Below, one piece after another: positions 20,520-33,487 of a DNA stretch of 64,000 nt. The notes under the pieces were generated by a model that saw nothing but the letters and a program-made list of their open reading frames with translations, was not told the DNA's origin and made no database searches. Within the stretch, counting starts at the first letter, position 1, and each line of letters opens with the position of its first letter. The DNA comes from Hsuehochloa calcarea (Eukaryota; Streptophyta; Magnoliopsida; Poales; Poaceae), in contig CM070601.1 of the NCBI GenBank assembly GCA_036346395.1, positions 14,009,763 to 14,073,762 of the forward strand. Direction: 5' to 3'. Made by a program: the position numbers and the translations under genes.

Positions 20520-23500
20520 CTACGGGGCCACAGCATAAAACACGTCCCTACGCACCAGCCACTCACCCAACCCCTCATCAGATGACCTAGTAGCGTTGAA
20601 TCTCAAGTTCTCCCTCTCCACGCTCCAACCGTATACCGCCCCGGATGAACCCTCACAGAAGGCCTTCGGGGATGGAGCCACAGATTCGGCAGTCAGGGAC
20701 GAATGGCCCACATCTAGGGTCGCACAGCTTTGGCACTCCCAGAAAGCTCGTATCTCATCGCGTGCCCTCGCTGCCTTGTTCACAAAAGAACCAAAACTCC
20801 TCCATGGTTCCATCGGGATTCGCCAGCTTCCAACGCTGCCACTTGGCGCTGTGACATACGACGCCTCGATAGCAAAGCTGCAGAGGCCAGACGACCGAAG
20901 ATAGCGCTCCGCCTTTGGCTCGCGTGGGGGGCAGTGACCTTCGTCGTCCACCCCTCCAAAGGGCGACACCCCCGTCCGGTGATGCGCCCAAACATCGGCA
21001 GCTCGTCTTGCGCAAAACCGCGAAGCTAAAGCATAAGCACAACACGCAATAAGTGCCACACCCACATAACTCAGTTTGATAAATTTGTTCATTCAAAAAG
21101 AGAGGTCATTGCAAAAAAGATCCAAGCCTCTCACTCTAGCCCCTTTGGTACGTAAGCTCCGAGAGGGTGTCAAAGCAAAAGAAAGAGAGGGGCAAAGAAG
21201 CCAAGTAGCTAACACCTTGTTACATCAATCTAAACTAGGGCCGCTCAAGTGAGCGACGAGTCACACCTTGTCTCTGTGGGTGCCCCCGCTAGCCATCCTC
21301 CGGGGTCTCCGACGGAGCCTTCCCATTCGACTTTTGGGCCTGGGCTGCCCGAAGGGGCTCCATCGCAGCCTCTCAGCCACACGGCCCCAGAAGTCTTGCA
21401 CAAATATGTTGCTTGGCTTGCGCGTTCAGCGATGCACTGCGGCAACCTCTTTGGCGCTCACCACCACCACAGAACGGGTGGAGAGGGCATCCATGTGGCT
21501 GCAACCGGCCTTGTCGAGGGAGACAAAGGCCATAGTCCAACCCACCTTCGCACAGTGGTCTGCCACATCGTGATTCCTCGGAGGAGGCAGGGCGCCAAGC
21601 TCTGCCACAACATTCTCAACATCTTCCATGGTGTCCCAAGTGGTGAGCACAACGGAGTCTGACAGATCGCGCTCCGTCCGGATTTCCTCCTCTAGAACCC
21701 CGTGGACACTCCGTAGTGTCCACATATCGCCCTGAAGGATAGTGCATTCCTCCTCAAGCCCCGCCACTTGGGCCTCTAGGGCGTAACCCTCTTGACGAGG
21801 GTGTCGCGCTCCGCGCCCAGTGCCCCGCAGCGGGCATGCTCCACATCCACCCGCTTCTTGATTTCGATGAAGCCCCACAAAACATCGTCCTCGACAGCGC
21901 GTGATCGGATTAGGGTTTGCGCACACAGCGATGTGTCAAAAAAAACAACAAAAATAGACCAACCTTCGCAGCGTTCGCCTTGACAGATCAGAACATATCC
22001 TTAAGGGGCATGTTCGAGCAGTTCCCTCACAATGGGTGAAGCGGCAAAGTGGACAATCTCTGTGCAAACCCCCACGACACCAGTACTGACCTTGAAGTCA
22101 GCAGGGCAAAGTGGGCCCAAATCCGCAATACCCATGGCGGCAGGAGTAGTAGGCGACAAAGGCACTGCCTCGGAACTCGCCGAGGTGGAGTCACCCTCAC
22201 TGGCCTTATCCTCCCCATCACTCACAACTGCACAATAGGCATACGGATTAAATCTACGTGCTAACTTGAAAGAAGACTAAGTCCCAAAACATACCAATGG
22301 CATCCTGCAGGTTAGGAGGGACAACACCGGTGCCTCCAAAGCCCCTATCATAAACGTGCAACAGAGTGATGTCGCCTGAAGACTCCTCGAGGGGCAGGCT
22401 CACTATACCAAACGAGCCCTCCACCTCGTCCCCCACCGTGGCGCGCTCGTTCACCGGAGCCCCCGAGCCTCCCGCGGATGCACCCTAATCCCCTGAGGAG
22501 GGACTACTCGACCGGGCGCACTCTGCCCTCTCCGGGGTCCCATGCGCAACCCTCTTAGACGACCGCCCTGTAACGTCCTCCCAGCACAAGCGGGGCCACC
22601 CGCGCCGCAAGAGCCAATGGCACACAAAGGCATCACCTACGATCGGCCCAGCACCATCATCCTCGGGCACGCGAGTGCACTTCCTTCTCCCCCCGTCCGG
22701 GTCCGGACACTCCGCAAGGCGGACCACCGCGTCCACGTACACGTGGTTTAAACAGGCCTCCCTTACGATGAGCCAGCGTGCTCCTCACCCATGTAGGGAC
22801 CCAACAGCTGCTCAGCGGCCGAGCGGCCTCCACAATAGGTGCAACTGCGAGGCAGGAAGCGAGCATGGTCAACAAAATAAAATAAATAAATAAAACAAGG
22901 AGGGACCAAGAGCCAAACCTTCGCGGCCCGACATAGTGATAGTCGAGAGCCTGGACTTCGGGTCCCCAACCTCCATGCTCCACCCCCGCGCGAAGGGCCA
23001 AATCCCGAAGGTGTAGAACTCCTCCACCAGATCTCGTGTGGAGAGCCACGTCGTCGCGCTCATCAGCAGGCTAAGGAGGGCTTCCTCCTGCGAGGTAAGC
23101 ATGATCTCTGAAGCAGCAGTAAGGCGTATCAGCCCCCCACCAGATTGGAGACCATCGCCCGAAGGGGAGGAGTGGTAGAACCACCTTTGCGTCCAATCCG
23201 TGTCCCAGCGATTATGCGCGGCAGGAGCAGGTGCATACATTTGGTAGCGCACCTTTGGCTGGAAGTTAACGGTACTGAAGTTCAACGTCTCGCTAGTACT
23301 TTTCTTCTTCTTCAGTTGGCAGCGCCCATCGTGGAGGTACGCGAAGACATGCCCCTCGCCGCTCGTCCCTGTGAACCTAAGGATCCACTCGAAGATGGAC
23401 ATCTTAACGATGGAGTTGGGCATCAATTGAGCCAACTCCACCCTGTAAAGCTGGAGAACCAGCGACACCAGCTCCACGCTAGGGATCCACAGACCGACGT

Positions 23501-23909
23501 CTAGGAAGGCAATGAAGACCACGGCTTCGTCTGGTCGCAGGACTGGAACCGTCTCCAATCCGGGAGCTCGAGCTTTGGCCAGACTCTCCAGTTTACCCTC
23601 GTCCACGAGGGTTCAGAGAACTCGCTCCGTCACAGTCGATTTCCCAAGATCAATGGTGTACGCCACCGCCCCACCACCATCCTTACTGCGCTTCATCATC
23701 GTCGGAGGTTTTAGAACACTTCGCACACGGACGAATGCCGCAGGCCAGAAAAATGAAAAATAGAAGCTAGGGTTTGCAATGATGCGGGTAAAACCCAGGC
23801 AAGGGTGCCCACAATGAAACAGTCCAGGGGAGCCAAAGAGCCACGAGCCACCCAGTAGGTGACGCGTGGAACTAAAATGAGATACCCAACAAACACCATT
23901 ATGGTGCAT
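20520..23909 (-). pseudogene. Antisense ORF of the Tat element (Transposase_28-like protein), broken
   Basis: Several open stretches on the minus strand follow one another opposite to gag-pol. The longest (23606 down to 22869, 245 codons) contains the pattern PDEAVVFIAFLDVGLWIPS, YRVELAQLMPNSIVKMSIF and LNFSTVNFQPKV. This resembles the plant putative gypsy-type transposon domain (Pfam PF04195, Transposase_28). Later stretches (about 22742-22001) are acidic and low in complexity. A segment near 21780-21690 (LEAQVAGLEEECTILQGDM) looks like a coiled coil, and the last piece ends near 20520. Antisense frames of this kind, placed downstream of pol, are documented for Grande and related Tat elements; their role is unknown. 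Stops and frame changes show it is not intact, unless introns join the parts. Confidence 0.7.
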
Positions 23910-24091
23910 AGGGACCGATTAGCACACGCGCAACTCGAGGAGGCATCGTCGACATCAACCGTTGGCATTAAAAATCGTAGCGCATGGCACCCGAAGGGCG
24001 CACGATGCCCAAAGCGCCATCACACCCGTAGGACCGACATGTGCCGGGGGAGAACCCAAAGAGTCGCACGCTTCACCAGGCCGAAGGGGAC

Positions 24092-24145
24092 GGTGTGCCT
24101 GAACCCTCCGAAAAAAGGGCGTGATTTCAGCCATGACAAAGTAGG
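24092..24145 (+). repeat. Probable left part of the Tat 3' LTR, interrupted
   Basis: TGTGCCTGAACCC follows a purine run (ggccgaaggggacgg), a possible polypurine tract/LTR junction. The 3' LTR would continue after the inserted copia element at 35104. The start is a guess. Confidence 0.35.
24141..24145. repeat. Target-site duplication GTAGG, left copy
   Basis: GTAGG directly abuts the LTR edge at 24146 and recurs at 35099-35103 after the other LTR. Confidence 0.92.
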
Positions 24146-24961
24146 TGAAGGACCGAAATGGCAACAGAGGGGGGGGGTGAATGGTGCAATAACAATTAAG
24201 AACTCCCCTTTTACTGTATTTAAAACAAATCTACAAAGCCCTCTGGATCTCTTAAAAGGAGTGAAGCAAAATCAAGGATTGAAAACAAACTTGATTGATT
24301 ACATCGACAATCGGAAGGTCCGATTCTACCGTGATGAGTTCCGCACTCGTGAGTTCGGGATCGGTCGGGAAGTTCCGCTGCGATATTCCGCCGTGGACAA
24401 TCGGAAGTTCCATTGTCTGACCAAGAAACGATGCGCTCGGGTTTTTCCCAAAAATCCAAAATACTAAATCTTAAATGCTCTTCTCGGGTCAAGTTTCACA
24501 GGACATCATCCTAAACAACATCTTGACCTCATGGAAAGAATCGCAAAAAGATTTAGCAAACAAGCCAAAATCGGATTTCTTGAAGAAGGGCAAGAAAGAC
24601 CAAAACCCACGATAGACAAGAATCTGATTCTCGACATGAAACTTTGATAATAGATTAGCAATATCAAAGCGATTCTAGATATGAAGATTCAAGCTATTTC
24701 ATAAGGCGAATCAAGAGATACATCAAAACCCTAGCTATTCAAGAGAAGAACAGAGAGAAGGAAGAGGACATAAACAAGTAATCAAAACTCGAGTTTCATT
24801 GATAGATATCAAATGTTTACAGATGGAAACACGGAGGAAAGATTACATAAGATTTGAGATCATACTCTCCTCTCAACAAGCTCTCAAAAAGCAAAACAAA
24901 TCTTTTCTAGAGCTAACCTAATTCTTTTTCAAAAAGTCTAACCCTAACTCGGGGTTCTCCC

Positions 24962-24970
24962 TATTTATAG
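24962..24970 (-). promoter_or_regulatory. LTR TATA box (TATAAATAG)
   Basis: On the minus strand the sequence reads ggctataaatagggag, ~800 bases into the LTR. The same box is in the other LTR at 34303-34311. Confidence 0.75.
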
Positions 24971-25329
24971 CCTTTGCTAATGGGCCTCCAACCCATTAAG
25001 CCGCTACACCGAGCGGAACCGCCTCCACTTTTGCGCTTTGCGAAAAGACCCTTTCGCCCCTTGCGCACCTTACGGAAGCCTCCGTACACCTTGTTGTGCA
25101 CGACTACAACAGCTTCAAGATTCACGCCGTCTTGACACATCCGAGCCGTTCGACCTCAACGCCTCCTGCGCCTAGTCCGGTCCACGTGTCTCGCCACGAC
25201 TCCATCTTGATGCCCTGCAGTCAACACAGACAAAAACACATCACATAGCATTGCACAATAACATAGCATCAACATTTGTATAAGACTCAAACTCATACAA
25301 ACTCAAAATCACAATTTAACCTTCTCTGC

Positions 25330-25640
25330 ACAGTTCTGGACACAATCGGAAGTTCCGCACTTAACACAGCGGAAGTTCCGATTTCCGGAACATCCGCACT
25401 TGTCGAGAATATCGGAAGTTCGCGATCAACAACTGCGGTACTTCGATATCCGAACAACCGACTTCCGAGATATTTAATTCCGATTTGATATCTCAGAGAA
25501 CACTCAATGTCAGTATTATCGGACACTCCGCTACCCCTTGTGCGGAAGTTCCGATTTCCTTCAGCCGAACTCAAAACCCAGATAAATCGGAAGTTCCTTT
25601 TTCCAACACCGGTAGTTCCGATTAATCGGAACTTCCGCTC
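25330..25640. repeat. Cluster of CGGAAGTTCCG-type dyads in the LTR
   Basis: About ten full or partial copies of cggaagttccg / cggtagttccg lie here, often followed by att(aatcgg). The corresponding part of the other LTR is 34680-35000. Confidence 0.85.
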
Positions 25641-25770
25641 CATACAGTGTAGTTCGATTTCCACTGAAACGACCAAAGCAGTTCAAGCGAAAACCTCAAC
25701 TCACAATCTAATCAACACACTTGTCAAATACTCATCACTCTGAGTGGAGGACCTCTCACATGGTCTCTCA

Positions 25771-25781
25771 ATCTCCCCTTG
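25771..25781 (-). other. Polypurine tract of the minus-strand copia element
   Basis: In element orientation aaggggagat stands directly before the 3' LTR start TGAGAGACC. Confidence 0.8.
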
Positions 25782-27560
25782 ATGAGTATATTGACAATTA
25801 AAAAAGCATAAGATGAGTTTGAGATTACAGTCAACCAAGGTCTAAACAGGAGTAATTAAGCTCAAGACCAATGTTGACAAAAAGGGAAAGACTTGAGATG
25901 AGATGAAAGAGCAATTTTCGCACAAAAACTCATGGCTTTTCTTCAGAAGGCTTTTCTCACAAATATTCTCCCCTTTGGCAATAAAATCATCAATATGTAG
26001 AAAAGGGAGGAAAAGACTATATGATGTTCATTTTAAGCATTAGGAGCCATGTAGATTATCCAAAATGACTATTAGAGTATTACACCAAGCCATAACACAT
26101 AAGAATGCTATCAAGATCATGACAATCGATGTATAGAAGAGCTAAGACAATCTGATTAATGATTCAGTTCTTTAGCAAGTCAAATAAGTCAAGATTGAAA
26201 TCTAGCTAAAGATATCCAAGGATGATGCAAGCCATGTCAAATAATCTAAGTTGAACCAAGAAGACTCATCTTGAGCAGTTTAGAGTGCTACCGAGTTGAA
26301 GAAGGACTCATTTTATCCGAGACTTGGTCTCTTTAGAGATAAGCATTTTTAGCACATGTTTCTTTTTAGAAGACTTTTTATGGTTTTATCTCGATAAAGC
26401 AAGCTCGGACTAGGTGCCATCCACAAGCGCCTCCTAAGCTTCAACCATTTTTTTATTTTAAACCATGTGCTAGATCTCAAGCCTTATCGACCACTCCAAG
26501 CAATGAGACTTAAGGAGGTGATCTTAGGTCATCAAAGGCTCCCCGAGTTCATGCCTAGTGCAATGGCAAGCCGTCTCATGAGAAAGATTTGGTGAGATCG
26601 GTTTTTCGCACACAAGAGATCATTTTTGCTTTTGAAGTTTTTAGACCGGTGATTAGAGATAAGTCATGTTTCTTACCAAACCGAGCTTACTCAAAAGTTC
26701 AAAAGACATTCAGACTCAACTCACCTACTTGACATGGCGAAAATCATAAAAGGATAGTTTTAACGGACTAGTCTCAAGAGCTATCATGACAAGATTTTAA
26801 TTCAAGTTTAGCATTTTAAATACCTTAGCATGGCAAAGACTAAACTACACATAAAAAGTCATGATAGATCTAGCGGTTTAGCATAAATCATGGCAAGATG
26901 TAAAAAGTGAAAGCAGATCATAAGGGATAATAAACAAGGCTCCATTTGATTATTATGCAATGCTTGATGAAATACACAAAAATCGATTCCCTTGAATGAG
27001 ATGCATCTTTTAATTCAGGTTGAGTTATGACACAATTAAGAATATGGAATAACCAAGAATAACTCCCCACGAACCAAAGGAACAAAAGCGAGAATCGATA
27101 AATAAAGCAGAAAAGCGATCCTTTAGAGCATAGAAAAGATATAGAAAACTATCGCTCGACAGGACTCTTATCTACCCCATATGATTCTAGGACTATTAGG
27201 TGATCTACACAGACACTAAGGAGCAAACAACGCCCTGTCTACCCAAGGGTGGCCCGACCCTGCTAGAACCTATAAGAAGTGAGTAAGCTCTACTTAGAGA
27301 GGAAGAGACGACTAATAAGCGACATCCTAGAAGCACAAGACAAGAAGTAGCGATCAAAGTAATGTGGCAAGAGAAACACTCTAACCTATCTTTGGAAGGA
27401 CTTGACCAAAATATTAAAAGAAATGAAACGAGAAAGGAGTAAGCGTATAATATAATATAATATAATATAATATAATATAGTAGTAGCACAACGCTCCCCC
27501 TCACAGTGATCCGTAAGGACAAACCACTAAGCTCTCCCATGAGTGGCAAACCGAGGCTGT
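25782..27560 (-). other. 3' untranslated region of the copia element
   Basis: About 1.8 kb between the end of pol and the polypurine tract shows no supported coding frame. It contains a (TATAA)n microsatellite at 27445-27479. A long 3' stretch is usual in SIRE-like elements, where an env-like frame can sit, but none is recognisable here. Confidence 0.6.
27445..27479. repeat. (TATAA)n microsatellite
   Basis: About six pentamer units of tataa stand in the 3' untranslated part of the copia element. Confidence 0.9.
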
Positions 27561-30500
27561 CCGGAGGCTTAGTGAAGATATCACCAGCTGGTGCTCACTC
27601 TCCTGGCCGGAGCACAATGTCGCCCTTCTCTACATGGTCTCGAAGAAAGTGATATCGATATCAATATGCTTGGTCCGAGAATGTTGCCTTGGGTTCTTGG
27701 CAATGCAAATCGCGAGCGTGTTATCACGAGAAGAGTGGGGCGCGATCGATAGATAGCAGAAATCCTGCGGTCGAGACCATCAAAGCACTTGACTACGACA
27801 GCGGGCGCGACAGCGTGCTCGGCCTCTGCGGTGGGGCGCAACAGGATTGCTTCCTCGACGACCGGGAGGCGAGAGAAGTGCCAATGAATTGGCAAGTGCG
27901 GAAGTGCTCTTCCTATCTATCCTCTGACCCGTGAAATCACATCGGAGAAGGCTCTAAGAGATAGACAAGAAGAGGAGGAGTACGGATACCATAGTCAATG
28001 GTAGCTCGTAGGTACCGAAGATCGCTTCACTTGCTTTGACGGTGAGATCTGTGAGAGAAGCTCGAAGCAAGAGCACAAAGACACACTGAGAAAAGTGTAT
28101 GTCCGGTCTCGAGGTATGAGGTACAAGAGGAGCCAATCATGCTCCTGAAATCCTTTTGGTCAATAGGTTCGCCGTCTTCATACGGATCGGAGCATTTGTA
28201 GATGCCATTGGAGTTGATCTTGGCTTTCCATCATTCATGTCGAAGCGTTTGGGAGGTCTCGAGTGTATTTGCCTTGATGAAGAAAGGTACCCTCCAGTCT
28301 GTTTGATTTGGAAGCCAAGGAAGAAACTCAACTCGCCCATCATGCTCATTTCAAACTCAGAGCTCATGACATCGGAAAGCGGGAAGCGAGAGCATGTGAG
28401 GCCGCCAAAGATAATGTCATCCACATAGATGCGGGCGAGCGAAGATCGGTGCCAAGGCGGCGAATGAACAAGGTCTTGTCAATTTTACCCATCTCAAAAC
28501 CATGGCTCGTGAGATAGGACTTAAGCCTTTCATACCAAGCTCAGGGAGCTGCTTGAGTCCATACAAAGCTTTGGAAAGCTTTGTAGACATGGTTAGGGTA
28601 TTTGGGGTTCTCGAAACCGGAGGTCAGTCGACATAGACTTCTTCCTCAATAAGGCCATTGAGGAAGGCACTCTTGACATCCATCTGTAAAGCTTGAAACC
28701 CTTAGAAGGCTGCAAAGGCAAGCGAGATTCTAATGGCTTCAAGTCTAGCTACTGAGGGCAAAGGTCTCTTGAAATCTAGACCCTCAACTTGAGAGTACCC
28801 ACTGAGCTACCACCTAGCCTTGTTTGAATGACTAATCCATCTTCACTTTGCTTGTTCTTGAACACCCATTTGGTCCCAATGATATTGTGACCTTGAGGAG
28901 GCTCAACAAGAGACCAGACCTTGTTTCTTTCAAAGTTTTCCAACTCCTCATGCATAGCGTTTGTCCAAGACTCGTTAGATAGAGCATGACAAGCGTCTTT
29001 GGGCTCAAAAGAGGCGACGAAGCGAATGGAGACGAAGAGAGATAAGCCGACTTTTGAGCGTGTGACACGCTCGAAGAGGTCTCCAATGATCTGCTCTGAA
29101 GGATGGTCCTTTTGAATGTGTCTTGGAGGTCCAGGGTGAGATGAAGAAGTGGCCTCTACCTCATTAGCAGACGAGATAGGGACAGAGCCACTAGCTTGGA
29201 AGAAGCGAAGGTAAGGTGATCTCCTCGAGGTGCGGTGGAAGAAGGCACCTCAAGAGGAAGAGAAGGAAGCTGGATCGGGTAAACAACCCTCATCTCCATC
29301 CTCCTCATCGTCCACAAAGATGGACTCGGTCGCTCTAAGGAACACGAGATATCAGGCCTAGTCCTGGTGGCCTCATCGAAGGTCACCTCCTGAGTTTCTA
29401 ACAATTTACTAGATTCGCGATTCTAGACTCTATAGGCACGAGAAGAAGTCGAGTAACCCGGAAAGATCCCATCACAAGATCGTGACTCGAACTTATCTAG
29501 GTTCCCGGACTTGAGAATAAAACACTTGCAACCAAACACACGAAAATGCGAGACCTTTGGGTTTTCGCCCATATCTCAACTCATAAGAAGTGCGATGCAA
29601 GAGTGCAGAAGAAAAACTCTGTTAGAAACATGACAAGCGGTAGCAATTCCCTCATTAAAACTTCCTAGGTGTAGAGTACTCATCAAGCATCGTCACGGCC
29701 ATCTCGACCAAGGTGCGGTTCTTCCTCTCCACAACGCCATTTTGTTGGGGGCGTATGGAGAGAGAAGGCGGTGCTCTACACTGTCTCACCACAAAAACTT
29801 TCAAAATAGGAATTCTTGAACTCGGTGCCATTATCGGTCACGAATTGCTCGTAATGCACAGGAGCTCAACAGAAAGCCTACTAAAAGACCACGAAAAGAG
29901 TAAGCGTCTCATCCTTGAGGCTAGGAAAAACACCCAAGAATACCTCGAGAAGTCATCGACCACGACAAGTGCGTACCACTTCCCTCCTCTTGTTGCACTC
30001 TAGTTGGTCCTCTGTGTCCATATGGGCGATTGACACGGTGCATCTGTCATAGTCCTTTATGGCGGAGGATGTGAGCGGCAACCATTTTGCCGTGCTGGCA
30101 AGGAGCACAAACAAGATCCTTGACCATTTTGAGTTTGGCAAACCACGAATGAGATCGTGGCGCTAACTCTCGGGTCGGATGATCAAATCCTATATGACCA
30201 AGTCTCCTATGCGAGAAAGTCAAATCACGGGATTGAAGCAATTAAACATCGGAGAGGATCACGGAAGATCGGAAAAATCAGCACGAAAGATCCTCCCATA
30301 TCGAAAATCCATAAACTAGACTACAGAAGAATCAAGAATTTTGCAATTGTTTTTCTTAAAGCTCACCTCGAAACCGTCATCGGTGGTGAGAGGCTGAAAG
30401 CGATTATCTGCGGCTTACTTACTAAGGCAACATCTTTTAAAATAAAATAATCATTAATGCTCACGGTACCTTTAGCGATGGCGCGCCCAAATGAAGCATC

Positions 30501-30640
30501 TCCAAAGTGATCGTCTCATCACACGGAGCGCGGGCTAGGAAGAAAACCAACGAGACTCACGGTCATATAGCGTGAACAACCGAGTCTACAATCCGGACCT
30601 TTCCCTTCCTAGCCGGCGACCACGAGTCAAGCAGTAAAGT
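27561..30640 (-). pseudogene. Ty1/copia pol, minus strand, multiply frameshifted
   Basis: Read on the minus strand: protease region VDS(G)CSR.MT near 30575-30600, with the Gly codon broken by a missing base; GAG-preIN HRRLGHIGFDHPTRE and CAPCQHGKM near 30070-30220; integrase parts near 29700-29950; RT N-terminal MHEELENF near 28930-28960; IGTKWVFK-like residues near 28860; YVDDIIFG near 28400-28420, followed by EFEMSMMGELSFFLGFQIKQ; the RPDIHFS segment near 28100; and the RNase H tail TKHIDI...LRD near 27640-27700. All domains of a copia pol are present in order, but no frame stays open across a whole domain. The number of small indels is high compared with how alike the two LTRs are. Confidence 0.85.
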
Positions 30641-30799
30641 CTAAGATCTTGGGGTGAATCGTGCGAGATTTTGGCACCCAATCTTGAGTAACACGGCGAG
30701 CAGATGAAGTAGTCAAGCAAGGCCGACCTCTATCTACCCTCGCTCTCTGTCACTCAACAAGTCAAAGATCTCGACTGTTCTTTGGATCCATTGCTATGG

Positions 30800-33433
30800 A
30801 AGAGCGAGTCGAAGTGCGATAACATCTTGATCTCGCCATGAGTAGCTATCTCGAAAGGAAAAGCGAGATCTACCCTCGGGACGGCGGAGATTACGACCAA
30901 AGGGAGCATGAGGACGAAACTTCGAAAACTTCGGAAAAACCAAGTCCTCGATCTTGCCCAAAATCATCGGATGGAACAAACCTAGACTTCGTGTTGGTCT
31001 TAGGTGCACTCAAGATCTGGTGACCACAGATGTGCCTAAGAAACTCAACATGGTCTCTACGCGATCTTGGCGCGCTGAAGCAATGATCAACTAAATGTCC
31101 ATCTTTACGATGAAGGTGCAATGATACTTAGCATATACGAGGGCGAAATGCGCAGTGGAATCACCTTCTTTGTCGAAATCCTTTGAACAAAACCCTGATT
31201 TAAAATTGACTTTCTCGGTCTTGGGCTTAGTTTTGATCACACAGTGCTATGGTTTTGAGCACGACGGTGGATGCTTCCTCATATCCTCTTGGATATCATA
31301 TCCTAGACCACGATTAAATCTGCAAATTTTAGATTTGTCTAGAATGAGATTGAGCTTCTTCTTGCCTCCTACAAACCTCTCGAGAGTGTTCATAAGATCT
31401 TGACACTCCGAAAGAGAGGTGCAAGAAGAGCGAGGGAAGAAGGGGCAGAGAAGGTAAGGGAGCGAGAAGAAGAACCAACAACGAGGAAAGATTGGCTTGT
31501 GCATGCACAGTAGACTTTGAAACGATCCCTCGCTATGATTGGTTCACGTTGCTAGGCGTCTCTACCAAACCCTTAGACTTCTTCCCACACACAATACAAG
31601 CGGATGATTGTGTCTCTAGAAGGTCCTTAGTTAGCTTCACATTTTCATCCAATGCAACCAAATCACATTTTAGTTTATTACAATGATTGCAAGGTGAGCT
31701 AACAAGGTCCTTAGAAGCATCTTGAGCCAATTTATTCTTGTGATCAATCATTTCTTGAAGCTGCTTGAATCTGATTCTAGTTATTGATTAACTTAGGGCA
31801 GATTTAAACAAGAAACAACGAGGCTCTAGTAGCGCGACTTGAAATTCAGACAATTTTGTGATCTGCCGTTTAGGTTCATCTTGAGATTATTACAATTTTC
31901 ACAAGTTTGAGGCGGATCAAGCGACATGGTATAAAGACCTCTAAGCGAATTGTCCTTAACCTCACATGAGGTGCAAGCGGTAGCCTCAATAGTAGTGGAT
32001 GAAGGAGGTGCTACCCTACTCATCTCTAATTCAGCAAGAAGGCTAATGTTCTCTACCTTAATCATGTCAAGTTCGGAGGACACACTATCATGCAAGATCC
32101 TTAGTTTTCCATGTCATCAAGCAAAGCACGACAAGTGTCACAATCATCACGGGAGGGAGCGGATGTAAGTAAAGTAAGCTCCGTGATAGTCTAGCTACTT
32201 CCTTCTCCAACACGAACACTTAGCTCTAGACTTAGCATGAAATCGCCTAGCTTAAGAAAAGCATCATTAAGGTGGTCGTAAGTGGGACTAACCTCGTCGA
32301 GTCGGAGTACACTTCATTGTCGCTCGATTCGCCCGAGGGCCATGAAGCACATCTTGGGAGAAGTTGCCGTCGTCCTTGGGATCATGATCGTCCTTCCCAT
32401 CATCGTCCTCCACCCCTCCACCTCGTTGGTGTCCACCTCGTCGAGGCGGTGAGGGCGCGATGGAGCAACTTCTTAGCCTTCCCAAAGTTGCGGAACTTCT
32501 TCTTGCCTTGGTCGAGTCTTTGAGGGCTTCGTGTTGCGGTTCTTGTCGATGTAGTCATTCTTGCTTGGACCGCCATAGTCACCTTTGCCCTTCCCAAGCT
32601 TGGGGCGGTTTGCTCGGATGTGGTTGGGGCCACCACACTCGAAACAAATCACAGGACCTCCTCTTTTACCATCCCTCCTCCTCTTGTAAGCATGAGAAAA
32701 CTTCCGAGCTAGGAGGGCTAGTGTTCATCCTCAAGTGCTCTAGCGATCATCGGTTATGTCACGAGAAGCGACTAGGGAGAACCCGTGTCGACTCGAAAGA
32801 AGATCCGGAAGTGGGATCGGTGACTAAAGCCATCGATGTGACTTCGACCTTGAGAGACAATGTCAATCTCGTGAGTCTTGAGGCGAGTAAAGCGCATCAA
32901 GAGTCGAGTCGAGAGGTCCGTGCTATCTTTGATGGTAGTCACTTTCATCTCCCAAACACGAAGATCAAGTGCGAGCAAGCATCATCGGCGTTATCAGAGT
33001 CGGGGTATGTAAGACCGACCGCTCGGAGGTTGCTCAAAATCTTGTGAAAGCGAAAAGCACTCGTCAAGAGATTCACGACAAGCATCTCAAATTTCTTGTA
33101 TTCACGCTTGAACGGTCTTGTCGAACCGTCTTAATCTGGTAGTGCCCTCATGGTATGCATCGAGGTCACCCGGATGTAAATGTGAAATCAAATGAGAAAT
33201 GCGATCAAACTCATACGCTCAAACCACGAATGATGATGTTCCTAGCCTTAGCATTGGCCTCAACATCGGGCATGTTTCCGCATTGATGTTTTCATCGGCG
33301 AGGCGCAAATCTCACCTTCACCTTTCTCCGGATGGCACACCCGAGCACGGATGTATGTTTCCATTCGGCTCTTCGGAAGGGTAATCCGGACCATCAAAAG
33401 CGGAGGCTTGGTGGAATACTTGTCCGTTGCCAT
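30800..33433 (-). pseudogene. Ty1/copia gag, minus strand, frameshifted
   Basis: The start at 33433 reads MATDKYSTKPP, then the frame is lost by a missing base. The CFECGGPNHIRAN zinc knuckle near 32600-32645 has its last Cys codon changed to Arg (CGC). The middle part (about 31530-32100) has Cys-pair segments (CNHCNKLKCDL, CTSCEVKDNS, CENCNNLKMNL) like those in the first element's gag. A second knuckle-like motif, HRKDGHLVDHC, lies near 31080-31115. The order and composition match SIRE-lineage gags with an extended region between the knuckles. Confidence 0.8.
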
Positions 33434-33474
33434 GGCTCAACCGGCCGGTTAAGATCTATCAAGAAGAGCTAACA

Positions 33475-33485
33475 GCTCGATACCA
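33475..33485 (-). other. Primer-binding site with one base missing
   Basis: Next to the inner edge of the 5' LTR, the minus strand reads TGGTATCGAGC where the initiator-Met site is TGGTATCAGAGC. A single A of the CAG is absent. Confidence 0.8.
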
Positions 33486-33487
33486 AT

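Larger units (their letters stand above)
24146..25770 (-). repeat. 3' LTR of the complete copia element
   Basis: In element orientation it starts TGAGAGACCATGTGAG at 25770 and ends CGGTCCTTCA at 24146. CGGAACTTCCG-type dyads cluster at 25340-25640 (upstream of the TATA box in element sense) and again at 24300-24420. It is near-identical to 33488-35098 apart from small differences. Confidence 0.92.
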
